NCBI GenBank assembly: GCA_019359095.1
Contig: JAHHHZ010000011.1
Coordinates: 248,001 to 312,000, forward strand
Direction of reading: 5' to 3'
From: Pleurocapsa minor HA4230-MV1
Lineage (GTDB): Bacteria; Cyanobacteriota; Cyanobacteriia; Cyanobacteriales; Xenococcaceae
DNA length: 64,000 bases
In this document: piece by piece, positions 8,405 through 17,224 of the stretch
How the letters are laid out: the number at the start of each line of letters is the position of its first letter
Position numbering within the stretch: the stretch's first letter is position 1
Made by a program: the position numbers and the translations under genes
Notes under the pieces: model-generated
What the model was told of the DNA's origin: nothing
Seen by the model: only the letters and a program-made list of their open reading frames with translations
Databases searched by the model: none

Positions 8405-9727
8405 TCAAGGAAGATTAACTGCTTCGGGACGGTAATAACGCTGATAAAACTCAAGATCGAGTTGATGCGCCTGATAAGCTAGCAGAGTGCGAAATGCGCC
8501 AGTAGTGGCAGGAAAACGACCGTAACGATTGTAAATATATTCGCAGCAGGCGATAGTAGCTGCGATCGCGCTGTCGGAATATTGGGGAATTGCTGCCTGT
8601 ATTGCTTTACCGTCTTGCCAGCCTGTTATCTCTCCTCCATCGCGAAACGTTCCCTGTTTGGCATTGTATTTATGGTCGATAAAAGCAAGTACCGCTTCTT
8701 CCATATTCTGATAATAGGGGGGGGCGTAATTTTTGAGCAGCACCTCACCATCTTTTTCTAAGCCGACAGCGTTGGGAACATTGGTGTCTTTGCCCATCAA
8801 TCGCACGATTTTACTCATCAAGGGATTCATTCCATTTAGCTTGGTAAAGGGGATTTTATTCATACGGAAGCCTAATGACTCAAACCAAATGTAGGGGTGG
8901 GCAGCGAAGTGAGGATAGCCACCTAAACCTAACATAGAAGCCATTAAGCCCAAATTCTGATGGATAGAACCCTGTTCCCAGGCGATAAATTCTGCCAGCA
9001 AAGTTTCTGCTGCACTTATGTACATAAATGACTCTTTGGTCAAGTCATCTTCGAGATGTCCGCCTTTAGATTTGCCAAACTTTTCTACTCCCGCCGGTTT
9101 ATAACCGTTGCGATCATCTACCATAAAAAAGCCAATGTCTTCACTAAACATTGCCAGCATAATATTAATATATAAGCCAGATAAGTCATTAACTGCCAAA
9201 AAATAGGTAGTACCAAGTATATTGGCAGCCCAGGTATTAAACGGCATCAAATAGGGAAGTTGTCGGGGAAGATCGACTCGGCGGTCGGCAATTTTTACGC
9301 GACTGCACTCGTAAAGCTCGACAAACTGTTGCTTTTGGGACAGATCGATTAAACTAGGGATATCGGTACGAGGATAATCTTGAGGACGCTTGAGCATCCA
9401 CGTCCCTTGGTCGTTCATCACAAAAACAACCACCCCATGAATCGCATCCGCACTGGCAACAGTACGACCGATAAAGTTAACCATAATATTGCCACCGCTA
9501 CCTATCGAATTTTCAACTGCGGTTGCGTAGGGTAACTCAGCTAAAGCATAACCCGTTACTCCTGAAGCAGCAAAGCCTAAAAGTGCTTCTTGTTCGAGAG
9601 TTAGTGGCTGCGGTTGATGTTGACTTTGATAATCTAAAGCTCCACCTAGCTTCATTCCTTTGCCAAAGCGACGCGATCGCCGTTTTAGCATTGCCTCAAT
9701 TAACGAATAATTCTCTTTACTTGCCAT
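8405..9727 (-). CDS. Conserved protein of unknown function (440 aa)
   Basis: I do not recognise a family with confidence. The protein looks soluble, with no signal peptide or membrane helix. The N-terminus (LIEAMLKRRSRRFGKGM, then LTLEQEALLGFAASGVTGYA) loosely recalls the start of nitroreductase-like FMN proteins, but no FMN-binding pattern can be confirmed. Later segments are rich in aromatic residues and Gly (MLGLGGYPHFAAHPYIWFES). The composition is normal for its neighbours and the frame is intact. It is convergent with bgtA, and upstream lies only decayed sequence and a MITE-like element, so context gives no hint. Confidence 0.65.
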   Translation of the reverse strand: MASKENYSLIEAMLKRRSRRFGKGMKLGGALDYQSQHQPQPLTLEQEALLGFAASGVTGYALAELPYATAVENSIGSGGNIMVNFIGRTVASADAIHGVVVFVMNDQGTWMLKRPQDYPRTDIPSLIDLSQKQQFVELYECSRVKIADRRVDLPRQLPYLMPFNTWAANILGTTYFLAVNDLSGLYINIMLAMFSEDIGFFMVDDRNGYKPAGVEKFGKSKGGHLEDDLTKESFMYISAAETLLAEFIAWEQGSIHQNLGLMASMLGLGGYPHFAAHPYIWFESLGFRMNKIPFTKLNGMNPLMSKIVRLMGKDTNVPNAVGLEKDGEVLLKNYAPPYYQNMEEAVLAFIDHKYNAKQGTFRDGGEITGWQDGKAIQAAIPQYSDSAIAATIACCEYIYNRYGRFPATTGAFRTLLAYQAHQLDLEFYQRYYRPEAVNLP

Positions 9728-9762
9728 AATTTCTCTGTTTCAAAAGGTACTAAGTTTTGAAT

Positions 9763-9930
9763 TTAGTTAACCCTTATACTGAAGCATTCATAACTTCTTA
9801 CCTCAGTAAATAAGCTCAACACCAACTTACCATTAGCAAGACGATAAGCTCCTTGAGGTTCAACAATCGGGTCGCCTGGTTGCCAACTGCTGTGATTACT
9901 TTTATGGCAAAGCCTTAAGATTAATTGCTT
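9763..9930 (-). pseudogene. C-terminal remnant, possibly of a filamentous-haemagglutinin-like secreted protein
   Basis: On the minus strand an open stretch of about 55 codons without a start reads SSWQPGDPIVEPQGAYRLAN, then GKLVLSLFTEV, before a stop. The PIVE.QG....ANG.LVL pattern resembles the C-terminal tail of cyanobacterial two-partner-secretion (filamentous haemagglutinin) proteins. No upstream body of such a protein exists here, so it is a scrap. The family assignment is tentative. Confidence 0.35.
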
Positions 9931-9944
9931 TTAACTTTTGATGT

Positions 9945-10067
9945 TATAGTCATTCCAATTAATTTCCGTATGCTAGTAGATGATGCGAAAAGCGATAATC
10001 CTCGTAGGGGCGATTCGCGAATCGCCCCTACTACAAAATCGTATGTTTTTTATTTGGAATGACTATA
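9945..10067. mobile_element. MITE-like element, 123 bp, TIR TATAGTCATTCCAA
   Basis: TATAGTCATTCCAA at the left end and TTGGAATGACTATA at the right end are perfect 14-bp inverted repeats that begin and end with TA, as expected for IS630/Tc1-type non-autonomous elements. The interior holds a perfect 28-bp palindrome at 10004-10031 (GTAGGGGCGATTCG and its complement). There is no coding capacity and no transposase in the window. Confidence 0.75.
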
Positions 10068-10071
10068 TATC

Positions 10072-10130
10072 CTTGTCCTAAAGGATACACCTTCGGATAT
10101 GGTACTTTTGACTTTTGACTTCCGCGAAGC
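10072..10130. repeat. CCTAAAGGATA / CTTCCGCGAAGCGG palindromic repeat patch
   Basis: GTCCTAAAGGATAC followed by CTTCGGATAT, and then CCGCGAAGCGG, resemble words found at about 20505-20533, 36485-36532 and 42381-42400. It abuts the 3' end of the small gene that follows. Confidence 0.5.
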
Positions 10131-10134
10131 GGTA

Positions 10135-10464
10135 CTAGTCGTCTAAATCTAAAGCTTTTTCAATTACTGGAGGCACAACAATTTCCTCTAAATTAAGTTT
10201 GTCTGCTGCTTTTTTATTGTCTAAATCTTCTGCGGCTTGTTTAGATCTTTCTGCTTGAATTTGATTACGATTTGCCTTAGCTGATTCATATTCGGCTTCA
10301 CTTAAAGAACCTTCTTCGGTAATACCAACTGCATCTCTTTTTAATACCTCTGCCAAAACGCGATCGCTATGACCGATTCCTAAAGTAAAACCAAAAAATA
10401 CGCTTAAGAAAATTAAGCTAATAGTCACAAGCTTACGAAGCTGAGTTTTTGATAAAAAAGACAT
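10135..10464 (-). CDS. Small exported or membrane-anchored protein, unknown function
   Basis: A 109-residue protein. Residues 13-40 form a hydrophobic signal or anchor (ISLIFLSVFFGFTLGIG, then LAEV). The remainder is highly charged and helix-prone (EAEYESAKANRNQIQAERSK), probably a short coiled coil in the periplasm or thylakoid lumen. No known domain recognised. It is divergent from the antiporter gene downstream, and the composition fits a genuine gene rather than a shadow ORF. Confidence 0.6.
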   Translation of the reverse strand: MSFLSKTQLRKLVTISLIFLSVFFGFTLGIGHSDRVLAEVLKRDAVGITEEGSLSEAEYESAKANRNQIQAERSKQAAEDLDNKKAADKLNLEEIVVPPVIEKALDLDD

Positions 10465-10648
10465 TGTTATATATAAGACTTTACTAACATTTCAATTTAC
10501 TATTAACTCAAGATTTAATATTTGTTGGCATCCTGCTGAAGATACACTCTTCTACTAATCGTTTGAATAGCACGATGCAACTATTAATAGATTTTACCTT
10601 CAGCGTAGTTGCGGTAAATTGAGGCAGCCTCAATCAAAAAAAAAAATA

Positions 10649-11887
10649 ATGGATAGTTATATTCTCAGCCTTTTAGTTATTGGAACATTGTTGCTGGGGG
10701 TGACATTGGGTTCTGGTTGGATTGAACGCCTACCTCTTTCCTATGCCTTAATTTATCTAGTAGTTGGTGTTTTATTAGGTTCATATGGCATGGGTTTAGT
10801 CAAAATTAGACCAGATGCTGAATTTTTGCAAAGATTAAGCGAATTTGTGGTCATTGTTTCGGTATTTGGCTGTGGACTAAAAATGAATCGTCCGCTCAAG
10901 CTTTGGGCATGGCAATCGACGATTAGATTAATTGGGTTATTAATGCCGATTTCGATCTTCGCCTTAGCTGTGATCGGTCACTATGCATTAGGTATGGGTT
11001 GGGGTGCTGCGATCCTGTTAGGAGCAATCCTGGCTCCCACAGATCCTGTGTTAGCTTCTGAAGTGCAGATGGGCGATGTGGAAGATCAAGATGAGTTGCG
11101 CTTTGCCCTAACTTCTGAAGGAGGTTTAAATGACGCTTTAGCATTTCCTTTTGTCTATTTTGGCATTTATGCCATCAAAGATTCTAACTGGGATAATTGG
11201 CTGAAAAGCTGGGTGGGGATAGATTTACTGTGGGCGATCGCTTCAGGAATCGTCATGGGTGTTGTAGTGGCAAATGTTGTCGTTTGGATTGATCATCAGT
11301 CACAAAAACGACGTTCCGTCGACGATTTGATGAAAGATTTTGTCGCCCTCAGCATTATCCTACTTACCTACTCGCTAACTGAATTAGTTAACGGCTATGG
11401 TTTTTTGGCGGTGTTTGTGGCTGGAATAGTAGTGCATCGTAGTCATTTGGTTCAGCGTGAAAAGCACATTGCCCAGATGGAGTTTACCGAGCAGATGGAA
11501 AAGCTATTAGAAATTACGGCAATTGTCATCTTAGGTACTGTTTTGCTATTTGAGCCGATCTTCAAGTATGCAGGACAATCTTTACTCGTTGCCGCATTAT
11601 TATTTTTAGTTATTCGTCCTCTGGGAGTCTGGTTAAGTACGCTGGGAAGCGGTTTACCGAAAAATACTCGCAACCTCATGGGTTGGTTTGGGATCAAAGG
11701 TTTAGGCTCAATTTACTATCTAACTTATGCTTTAGGCGAAGGAGTTACTGGTGAAACTGCCGAGCAAATTGCTTGGATTACCTATACAGTTGTAGTGTTG
11801 TCGATCATTATTTATGGGATCAGTGCGTATCCTCTCATGGCTTGGTATGAGAATGTTAAAAATAAGTCCCAAGTCCAGAGAGGATAA
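10649..11887 (+). CDS. Cation:proton antiporter, CPA1/NhaP type
   Basis: About 412 residues with 11-12 predicted membrane helices throughout. The conserved core GAILAPTDPVLASEVQ followed by LRFALTSEGGLNDALAFPF carries the acidic residues typical of CPA1 Na+/H+ exchangers. It should exchange Na+ or K+ for H+ at a membrane; which ion is unknown. I prefer the ATG at 10649 because the upstream TTG (10619) only adds a Lys-rich stretch just after an oligo-A tract. There is no cytoplasmic regulatory domain after the last helix. It is convergent with the HtrA-type gene, 5 bp apart. Confidence 0.88.
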   Translation: MDSYILSLLVIGTLLLGVTLGSGWIERLPLSYALIYLVVGVLLGSYGMGLVKIRPDAEFLQRLSEFVVIVSVFGCGLKMNRPLKLWAWQSTIRLIGLLMPISIFALAVIGHYALGMGWGAAILLGAILAPTDPVLASEVQMGDVEDQDELRFALTSEGGLNDALAFPFVYFGIYAIKDSNWDNWLKSWVGIDLLWAIASGIVMGVVVANVVVWIDHQSQKRRSVDDLMKDFVALSIILLTYSLTELVNGYGFLAVFVAGIVVHRSHLVQREKHIAQMEFTEQMEKLLEITAIVILGTVLLFEPIFKYAGQSLLVAALLFLVIRPLGVWLSTLGSGLPKNTRNLMGWFGIKGLGSIYYLTYALGEGVTGETAEQIAWITYTVVVLSIIIYGISAYPLMAWYENVKNKSQVQRG

Positions 11888-11892
11888 TGTTT

Positions 11893-13206
11893 TTAAGGTA
11901 TTTGATTTTCTAGATCGGCTTGAGCGGTGGGATATACCCCTGCTTTAACGGCTAAATTTAGCTCCTGTCCATTGCGCTTTAAATCTAACTGAAGATTTTT
12001 ACCCACTTGGCTATTTTCTACTACTTGCTGCAAGGTATCAGCGTCTTTAACTGCTTGACCATTAATTTGGCTGATAACGTCCCCAGCTCTCAAGCCAGCT
12101 CTGTCCGCAGGAGAATCTGGTACTACTCTAATCACCAAAACTCCTTGGTCATCATTTACAACTAAACCACTGTTAGGGTTCGAGTTAATCTCTTGTTTGA
12201 CCTCTGGAGTAAGGGTAGCCATTTGAATACCTAAAAAAGGATGTTCTACTTTACCTGAAGCAATTAACTGGTCAGAAATTCTTTGAGCGGTATCGATCGG
12301 AATCGCAAAACCCAGTCCTTGCGCCCCTTGAATGATTGCGGTATTGATCCCAATTACTTCTCCTCGCTGGTTGAGCAAAGGGCCACCAGAATTACCAGGA
12401 TTAATGGCTGCATCGGTTTGAATGAAATTAACTCGTTTATCGGGAATGCCCACCTGTCCCGAAGAACGACCCGTAGCACTAATAATACCTTCTGTAACTG
12501 TATTATCTAATCCCAAAGGATTACCAATGGCGATCGCCGTTTCCCCTGGCTGTAGAGCTTGACTATCACCAACTCTGACTACAGGTAAATTTTGGGCATC
12601 TACCTTAACCACTGCCACATCGGTAACGGGATCTCTACCCATTACTCTACCTTCAAAAGTACGACCATCTTTGAGAGTGACCGTAACCTTTTGGGCCCCA
12701 GCGACAACATGGGCGTTAGTTAAAATCGTGCCATTGTTATTAATAATAAATCCAGATCCCATTCCCCTTTGAACTCGTGTATCTGGCATTTGAGGCCCTT
12801 GAGAACCAAAAAAGTCACGGAAAAAAGGGTCATTAAACATCTCAGCATTAGGATTCTCGACTGTGCGAGATGAATCAATGCGTACTACCGCTGACCCTAC
12901 CTCTTTAACGATCGCCGCGATCGGATTGCTCGTCGCAGTCGCTGATGATTGGGCAGTAACTTGGTTATTAGCTTCTGTGACTGATTCTGTAGCTGATTGT
13001 GTAGCTGAATTAGATTCAGCCACGGCGGAAGTTCCTAAAAGTAAACTATTATGAGCCAACAGATAGTCTGCTCCTACACCAAGTCCTGCACCAAATAAAA
13101 CTAAAGCCAAAGCTGTGACTGATTTGCGAGATATTTGGCGACGACGAGGCGAAGAATTATTGATGATTACATCGCGATCGCGATCATATTGGGGAGAAGT
13201 TGACAT
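11893..13206 (-). CDS. HtrA/Deg-family serine protease (HhoA/HhoB/HtrA type) with PDZ domain
   Basis: A 437-residue protein. A basic N-terminus and hydrophobic segment (about 26-50) act as signal anchor, followed by a Ser/Thr/Ala-rich linker. The trypsin-like domain (about 95-310) has the catalytic triad His in ILTNAHVV, Asp in DPVTDVAVVKV and Ser in NPGNSGGPLLN. One PDZ domain (about 330-425; VVPDSPADRAGLRAGDVI) follows. Cyanobacteria usually have three Deg proteases acting in the periplasm or lumen on damaged proteins; I cannot say which paralogue this is. Confidence 0.93.
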   Translation of the reverse strand: MSTSPQYDRDRDVIINNSSPRRRQISRKSVTALALVLFGAGLGVGADYLLAHNSLLLGTSAVAESNSATQSATESVTEANNQVTAQSSATATSNPIAAIVKEVGSAVVRIDSSRTVENPNAEMFNDPFFRDFFGSQGPQMPDTRVQRGMGSGFIINNNGTILTNAHVVAGAQKVTVTLKDGRTFEGRVMGRDPVTDVAVVKVDAQNLPVVRVGDSQALQPGETAIAIGNPLGLDNTVTEGIISATGRSSGQVGIPDKRVNFIQTDAAINPGNSGGPLLNQRGEVIGINTAIIQGAQGLGFAIPIDTAQRISDQLIASGKVEHPFLGIQMATLTPEVKQEINSNPNSGLVVNDDQGVLVIRVVPDSPADRAGLRAGDVISQINGQAVKDADTLQQVVENSQVGKNLQLDLKRNGQELNLAVKAGVYPTAQADLENQIP

Positions 13207-13574
13207 AAACTTGCACCGTGAATTTTATAAAAAGAAACTATAGAATATTTTTTTAAGATAATAATGTTGTATGACTTTGGTGTGTCGTTTTAATGAAAGT
13301 TGCATGACTGTGATTTTTCTGATGATTTTTATTTTAAATTTTGACTCTGCAAACTGAATCAGTTAGGCGTGATCCCCGTTTTGAGTAGTTTGTAAGCTAA
13401 AAAAATATTGCCAATTGTAAATTATATTTGTTAAGCTACGACCGAAGCGAAAGTTTTTTGTCAATTGTTCTTCATAAAATTTAATTCTTTTGCTCACGTC
13501 TTTACGCTGATTTACCTGCTGCACATTATCTTTTCAAACATCACTGCAACCATTATTAATTAGAGATTTTTGCT
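13207..13574. other. Intergenic region between divergent Deg-protease and SDR genes
   Basis: A 368-bp AT-rich stretch between two divergent genes, so it should contain both promoters. I see no coding remnant, tandem array or strong hairpin. Confidence 0.4.
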
Positions 13575-14384
13575 ATGAAGTTATCACAGAAAACGGCTCT
13601 AATCACTGGAGCTTCTCGCGGGATTGGGCGAGCGATCGCTCTAGCTTTAGCCCAACAAGAACTTAAAACACTAATCTTAGTCGCTCGCGATCGCGCTAAA
13701 TTAGCAGAATTAGCTACAGAAATTCAAGCTTTATCCAGCATCGAAGTTGTTGTCCTGCCTTTAGATTTAACTCAAATTAAGGCAGTAAATATGACTGTAA
13801 TCAAAGCTTGGCGACAACATGGCCCAATTCAGTTGCTAATTAACTGTGCAGGAGTGGCACACCAAAGTAGCTTTTTGCAAACCAACCCTGCACAGATTGA
13901 GGCAGAGGTTTCTCTTAACTTAATGGGAACTTATACTATCACTCGTTTAATTGCCAAACGCATGGTTCATCAACAAGAAGGAACGATAGTCAATGTTTCT
14001 AGCCTGATGGGAAAAATTGCTGCCCCCACAATGGCTACTTATTCAGCTACCAAATTTGCTTTAGTCGGATTTACCCAAGCATTAAGAGCCGAATTAGCTC
14101 CTGAAAATGTGCAGGTAGTTTCTTTGCTGCCGACCTTAACCGATACTGATATGGTGCGGGGACTCAAACTATTTCGCCTAGTAAAACCGATGACCGCCCA
14201 AAAAGTTGCCTTGGCTTTGGTTGCAGGGTTAAAACGAGGCAAAGAAGAAATTTATGTTGGCTGGCAGAGTTATATAGCTTTGTTGTGTCAGCGTTTTGCA
14301 CCCTGGCTGCTAGAACTAATTTTATGGATCGCAACTCCTATGCCCAGAAAGCGATCGAAGTTTGTTTGGCTTTTCCGTGGCTAA
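13575..14384 (+). CDS. SDR-family NAD(P)-dependent oxidoreductase
   Basis: A 269-residue classical short-chain dehydrogenase. The cofactor motif is TGASRGIG (residues 12-19), the structural NAG-like motif is NCAGVA, and the catalytic Ser and Tyr-x-x-x-Lys are in VSSLMG and YSATK. A hydrophobic C-terminal segment (YIALLCQRFAPWLLELILWI) suggests membrane association, as in some steroid or lipid SDRs. Substrate unknown. It ends 21 bp from the convergent kinase gene. Confidence 0.88.
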   Translation: MKLSQKTALITGASRGIGRAIALALAQQELKTLILVARDRAKLAELATEIQALSSIEVVVLPLDLTQIKAVNMTVIKAWRQHGPIQLLINCAGVAHQSSFLQTNPAQIEAEVSLNLMGTYTITRLIAKRMVHQQEGTIVNVSSLMGKIAAPTMATYSATKFALVGFTQALRAELAPENVQVVSLLPTLTDTDMVRGLKLFRLVKPMTAQKVALALVAGLKRGKEEIYVGWQSYIALLCQRFAPWLLELILWIATPMPRKRSKFVWLFRG

Positions 14385-14405
14385 AAGTTGAGTGGCGGGA
14401 GTATG

Positions 14406-16826
14406 TCAATGAGAAACAAAATTTGACTGGGTTGTTTTTATATCAATAGCTGGTAAACACACTTGAAATTGACTACCTTTGCCGATCTCACTCTTAAGAT
14501 TGACAAAGCCATCGTGGTTTCTGACGATGCCGATCACTGTAGAAAGTCCTAAACCAGTACCTTTGCCCGATCCTTTGGTCGTAAAAAAGGGTTCAAAAAT
14601 GCGTTCTTTAATTTCTTGCGGTATACCACAACCCGTATCTGATATAGTGATAACTACATAGTTACCAATTTTTGCCTCCAAATTCTTTCTGACGTAGTTT
14701 CGATCAAAAAATTGATTCTCAGCAGCAATAGTTAAAATACCTCCATCAGGCATGGCATCACGAGCATTAACACACAGGTTGATTAACACCTGATATATTT
14801 GGGTGGGATCTGCCGAAATTGTCCAAAGCTCTGAAATCCCTTTACTGCTGATGATTTCAATCGAATTGGGAAATGTTTCCCTAGCAATATGCTCGATTTC
14901 TTTAAGTAAGTTTTTTAGCTGTATCACAACTCGCTTTTCAGGCTCTCCCTGGGCAAATAAGAGAATTTGCTTGACTAATTCTCCACCGCGTTTAGCGTTA
15001 TCTGCGATGATTTCTAACATCTGCCTATTTCGTGCATCTAGATTTGGAAGTTGGAGAGGAAGCAGTTGAGCGAATCCGATAATTGGTGTCAAGATATTAT
15101 TGATGTCATGAGCAATACCGCTGGCTAGAGTACCAAGGCTCTCTAAGCGTTGCGCCCGATAAAACTGTGCTTCAATTTGTTTTTTCTCAGTAATGTCAGT
15201 ATCAACGGTGAGGATCGATTTTGATTGTCCAGCTTCATCTCGCACTAAGGTCATTCTGCTACTGACGATCGCTTCTTGACCAGACTTGGTTAATTTTTGT
15301 AATTCTCCTTGCCACAAACCAACTTCGAGGACAGTTTTGATAGCTTTTTGGATTTCAAAGGAGTTTGGGCGGCACATAAGTTCGCTGGTTTTCTTGCCAA
15401 GGGTTTCTGCTACTGTCCAACCATATAAACGTTCTGCTCCAGAGTTCCAAAATAAGACCCGATGTTCTAGATCGCGGACATAGATAGCATCAGAGGCGAT
15501 ATCGAGTAAAGCTGCCTGTTCGCGGATTTTCTGTTCTGCACTTTTGCGATCGCTGATATCTTTCATAAAGCAATAGTGTCCAGTCAATTGCCCTTGTTCT
15601 TTATATACAGCAATCATGTTAAGTTGCTTGTAAAAAATTGAGCCATCTTGACGAATTCCCCTCGCCTCAACTTCCACTTTGCCTGTATTCAGCATTTGTT
15701 GATAGGCAGCCGTCACCATTTCGATGTCTTCGGGATGGACAGTTCGCTGCCATTCCATACCGATCATTTCTTCAGGTTGATAACCAACTGCCTGAGCGTA
15801 AGCTTGATTGACCATCAGATAACGACCCTGAGAGTTTAACTGCGAAATTCCGTCCACGGCATTGCTTAAAACAGCACTCATTTCTCGCAGTTCAATTTCT
15901 GCACTTTTGCGATCGCTAATATCTGTTACAAACCCTTCTAAAAATACTTGTTCCCTATCTTCTGCATAAACCCCCTGTCCGCGTTCCCAAAGCCATTTTT
16001 GAGTTCCCGATTTAGTGATAATGCGATATTCACATTCATAGGGCTTGTGAGCTGCGATCGCTTGCTGAATTTTATCCCAAAGCCAATTAGCATCATCTGG
16101 GTGGATCTCCTGTCCACAAGAAATAGTGCGCTCAACCAGATATTCTTCCTGCTTATATTCAGTGATGGCAAAAACACCTTGACTAATAAATTCTGGGGTG
16201 TAATTGCGATCGTTAGCGACTCTATACACATAACCAGGTAGGTTATTAATCAAGGTAGACAGTCTCCGCTCACTCTCTTGCACTGCTACTTCTGCTTGTT
16301 GACGTTCTTTAATTTCCTGTTGTAATTGTAAATTTGCTTGAACTAACTCCGCCGTGCGTTCCTCTACTCGTATTTTTAACTCTGCTGCATAAACTTGCAT
16401 AGCTGACTCTGCCTGCTTGCGAGCATCTAGCGCAGCTTGTTTTTCCCGCACATTTTCAATCACCAGACGCAGACTCTCTGGGATGAGATCTTGTTTAATT
16501 AAATATTCAGCAGCACCATTTTTGAGCGCCTGTACTGCTATCTGTTCATTGCCCTGACCTGTTAACATTACAACTGGAAAATTAGCTTGCCCAAACTGAA
16601 TTTTCAATTCGCCTAAAAACTCTAGTCCATCCATATCTGGTAGCAAGTAATCTAGCAAAATTACATCAGGAAACTTTTGCCTACATAATAAAAGAGCCTC
16701 TTCTCCAGTCTCGGCTTCTAAAATGCTATAAGAGTGATGTCGATCGCGGGATAAATAGCGACGGTAAGTTATTCGGTCTTCCACACAGTCATCAACAAGC
16801 AAAACTGTTTGCACGGTTAGATTCAT
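14406..16826 (-). CDS. Hybrid sensor kinase: REC - PAS x3 - HisKA - HATPase
   Basis: About 806 residues. An N-terminal receiver domain (about 5-125) has the phosphoacceptor Asp in DVILLDYLLP. A coiled coil (about 135-190) leads to three PAS/PAC modules (about 190-315, 320-440, 445-565). The phosphorylatable His is in GIAHDINNILTPIIGF, and the ATP-binding domain has N (NLCVNARDAMPDGG), G1 (DTGCGIP), F and G2 (GKGTGLGLS) boxes. A receiver placed before PAS sensors suggests input by phosphotransfer as well as ligand or redox sensing. The start at 16826 is chosen because GGAGGTGA lies six to eight bases before it. No cognate regulator lies next to it. Confidence 0.92.
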   Translation of the reverse strand: MNLTVQTVLLVDDCVEDRITYRRYLSRDRHHSYSILEAETGEEALLLCRQKFPDVILLDYLLPDMDGLEFLGELKIQFGQANFPVVMLTGQGNEQIAVQALKNGAAEYLIKQDLIPESLRLVIENVREKQAALDARKQAESAMQVYAAELKIRVEERTAELVQANLQLQQEIKERQQAEVAVQESERRLSTLINNLPGYVYRVANDRNYTPEFISQGVFAITEYKQEEYLVERTISCGQEIHPDDANWLWDKIQQAIAAHKPYECEYRIITKSGTQKWLWERGQGVYAEDREQVFLEGFVTDISDRKSAEIELREMSAVLSNAVDGISQLNSQGRYLMVNQAYAQAVGYQPEEMIGMEWQRTVHPEDIEMVTAAYQQMLNTGKVEVEARGIRQDGSIFYKQLNMIAVYKEQGQLTGHYCFMKDISDRKSAEQKIREQAALLDIASDAIYVRDLEHRVLFWNSGAERLYGWTVAETLGKKTSELMCRPNSFEIQKAIKTVLEVGLWQGELQKLTKSGQEAIVSSRMTLVRDEAGQSKSILTVDTDITEKKQIEAQFYRAQRLESLGTLASGIAHDINNILTPIIGFAQLLPLQLPNLDARNRQMLEIIADNAKRGGELVKQILLFAQGEPEKRVVIQLKNLLKEIEHIARETFPNSIEIISSKGISELWTISADPTQIYQVLINLCVNARDAMPDGGILTIAAENQFFDRNYVRKNLEAKIGNYVVITISDTGCGIPQEIKERIFEPFFTTKGSGKGTGLGLSTVIGIVRNHDGFVNLKSEIGKGSQFQVCLPAIDIKTTQSNFVSH

Positions 16827-16842
16827 ATCTTCACCTCCGATT
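16827..16842 (-). promoter_or_regulatory. Strong ribosome-binding site fixing the kinase start
   Basis: Read on the minus strand, CGGAGGTGAAGAT is followed directly by ATG. GGAGGTGA is an almost full anti-16S match. It favours this start over an in-frame ATG 17 codons upstream, which lacks such a site. Confidence 0.75.
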
Positions 16843-17104
16843 TTTACTAAAAACACCGAAATTTTATCGCTCCTCAAACCCCAATCATTTAAGCCAGAAT
16901 TTAGTTACTTTGGGACTAAATTTTGACTTTTTGACTAAAATATGTTTATTTTATAGTCTCAGTATAGAACTCATCAGGGATCATTTTTGCCCAAGGATCT
17001 ATAGCAGAGTTTATTTCTTATCTGTCTAATGAGTGCGATCGCTACATAGCAAAATAGGGTATGGGAAGTTTCACCCTTGGTTAGCAGAATTGACCTAATA
17101 CTTT

Positions 17105-17205
17105 GTCAATTAATTAATGATGGGTGAGCAAGTTGAGAGTAATAAGTAATGAGTTTTTGACCTACTACCTACTACATAACCTCAACCCATCAATTAATAT
17201 TTGAC
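17105..17205. repeat. MITE-like imperfect inverted repeat, 101 bp
   Basis: GTCAATTAATTAATGATGGGT on one side pairs with the complement of ACCCATCAATTAATATTTGAC on the other: 21-bp arms with a few mismatches. The interior contains a CTACTAC heptamer run. It lies in the roughly 400-bp gap between the kinase and exoribonuclease genes, where I see no coding remnant. Confidence 0.6.
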
Positions 17206-17224
17206 AGATTACTACTCTCCTAGA

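Noticed and set aside
15938-16241. Two 97-codon ORFs on opposite strands inside the kinase gene
   Set aside because: Both lie within the PAS region of an intact kinase frame and have no independent signal.
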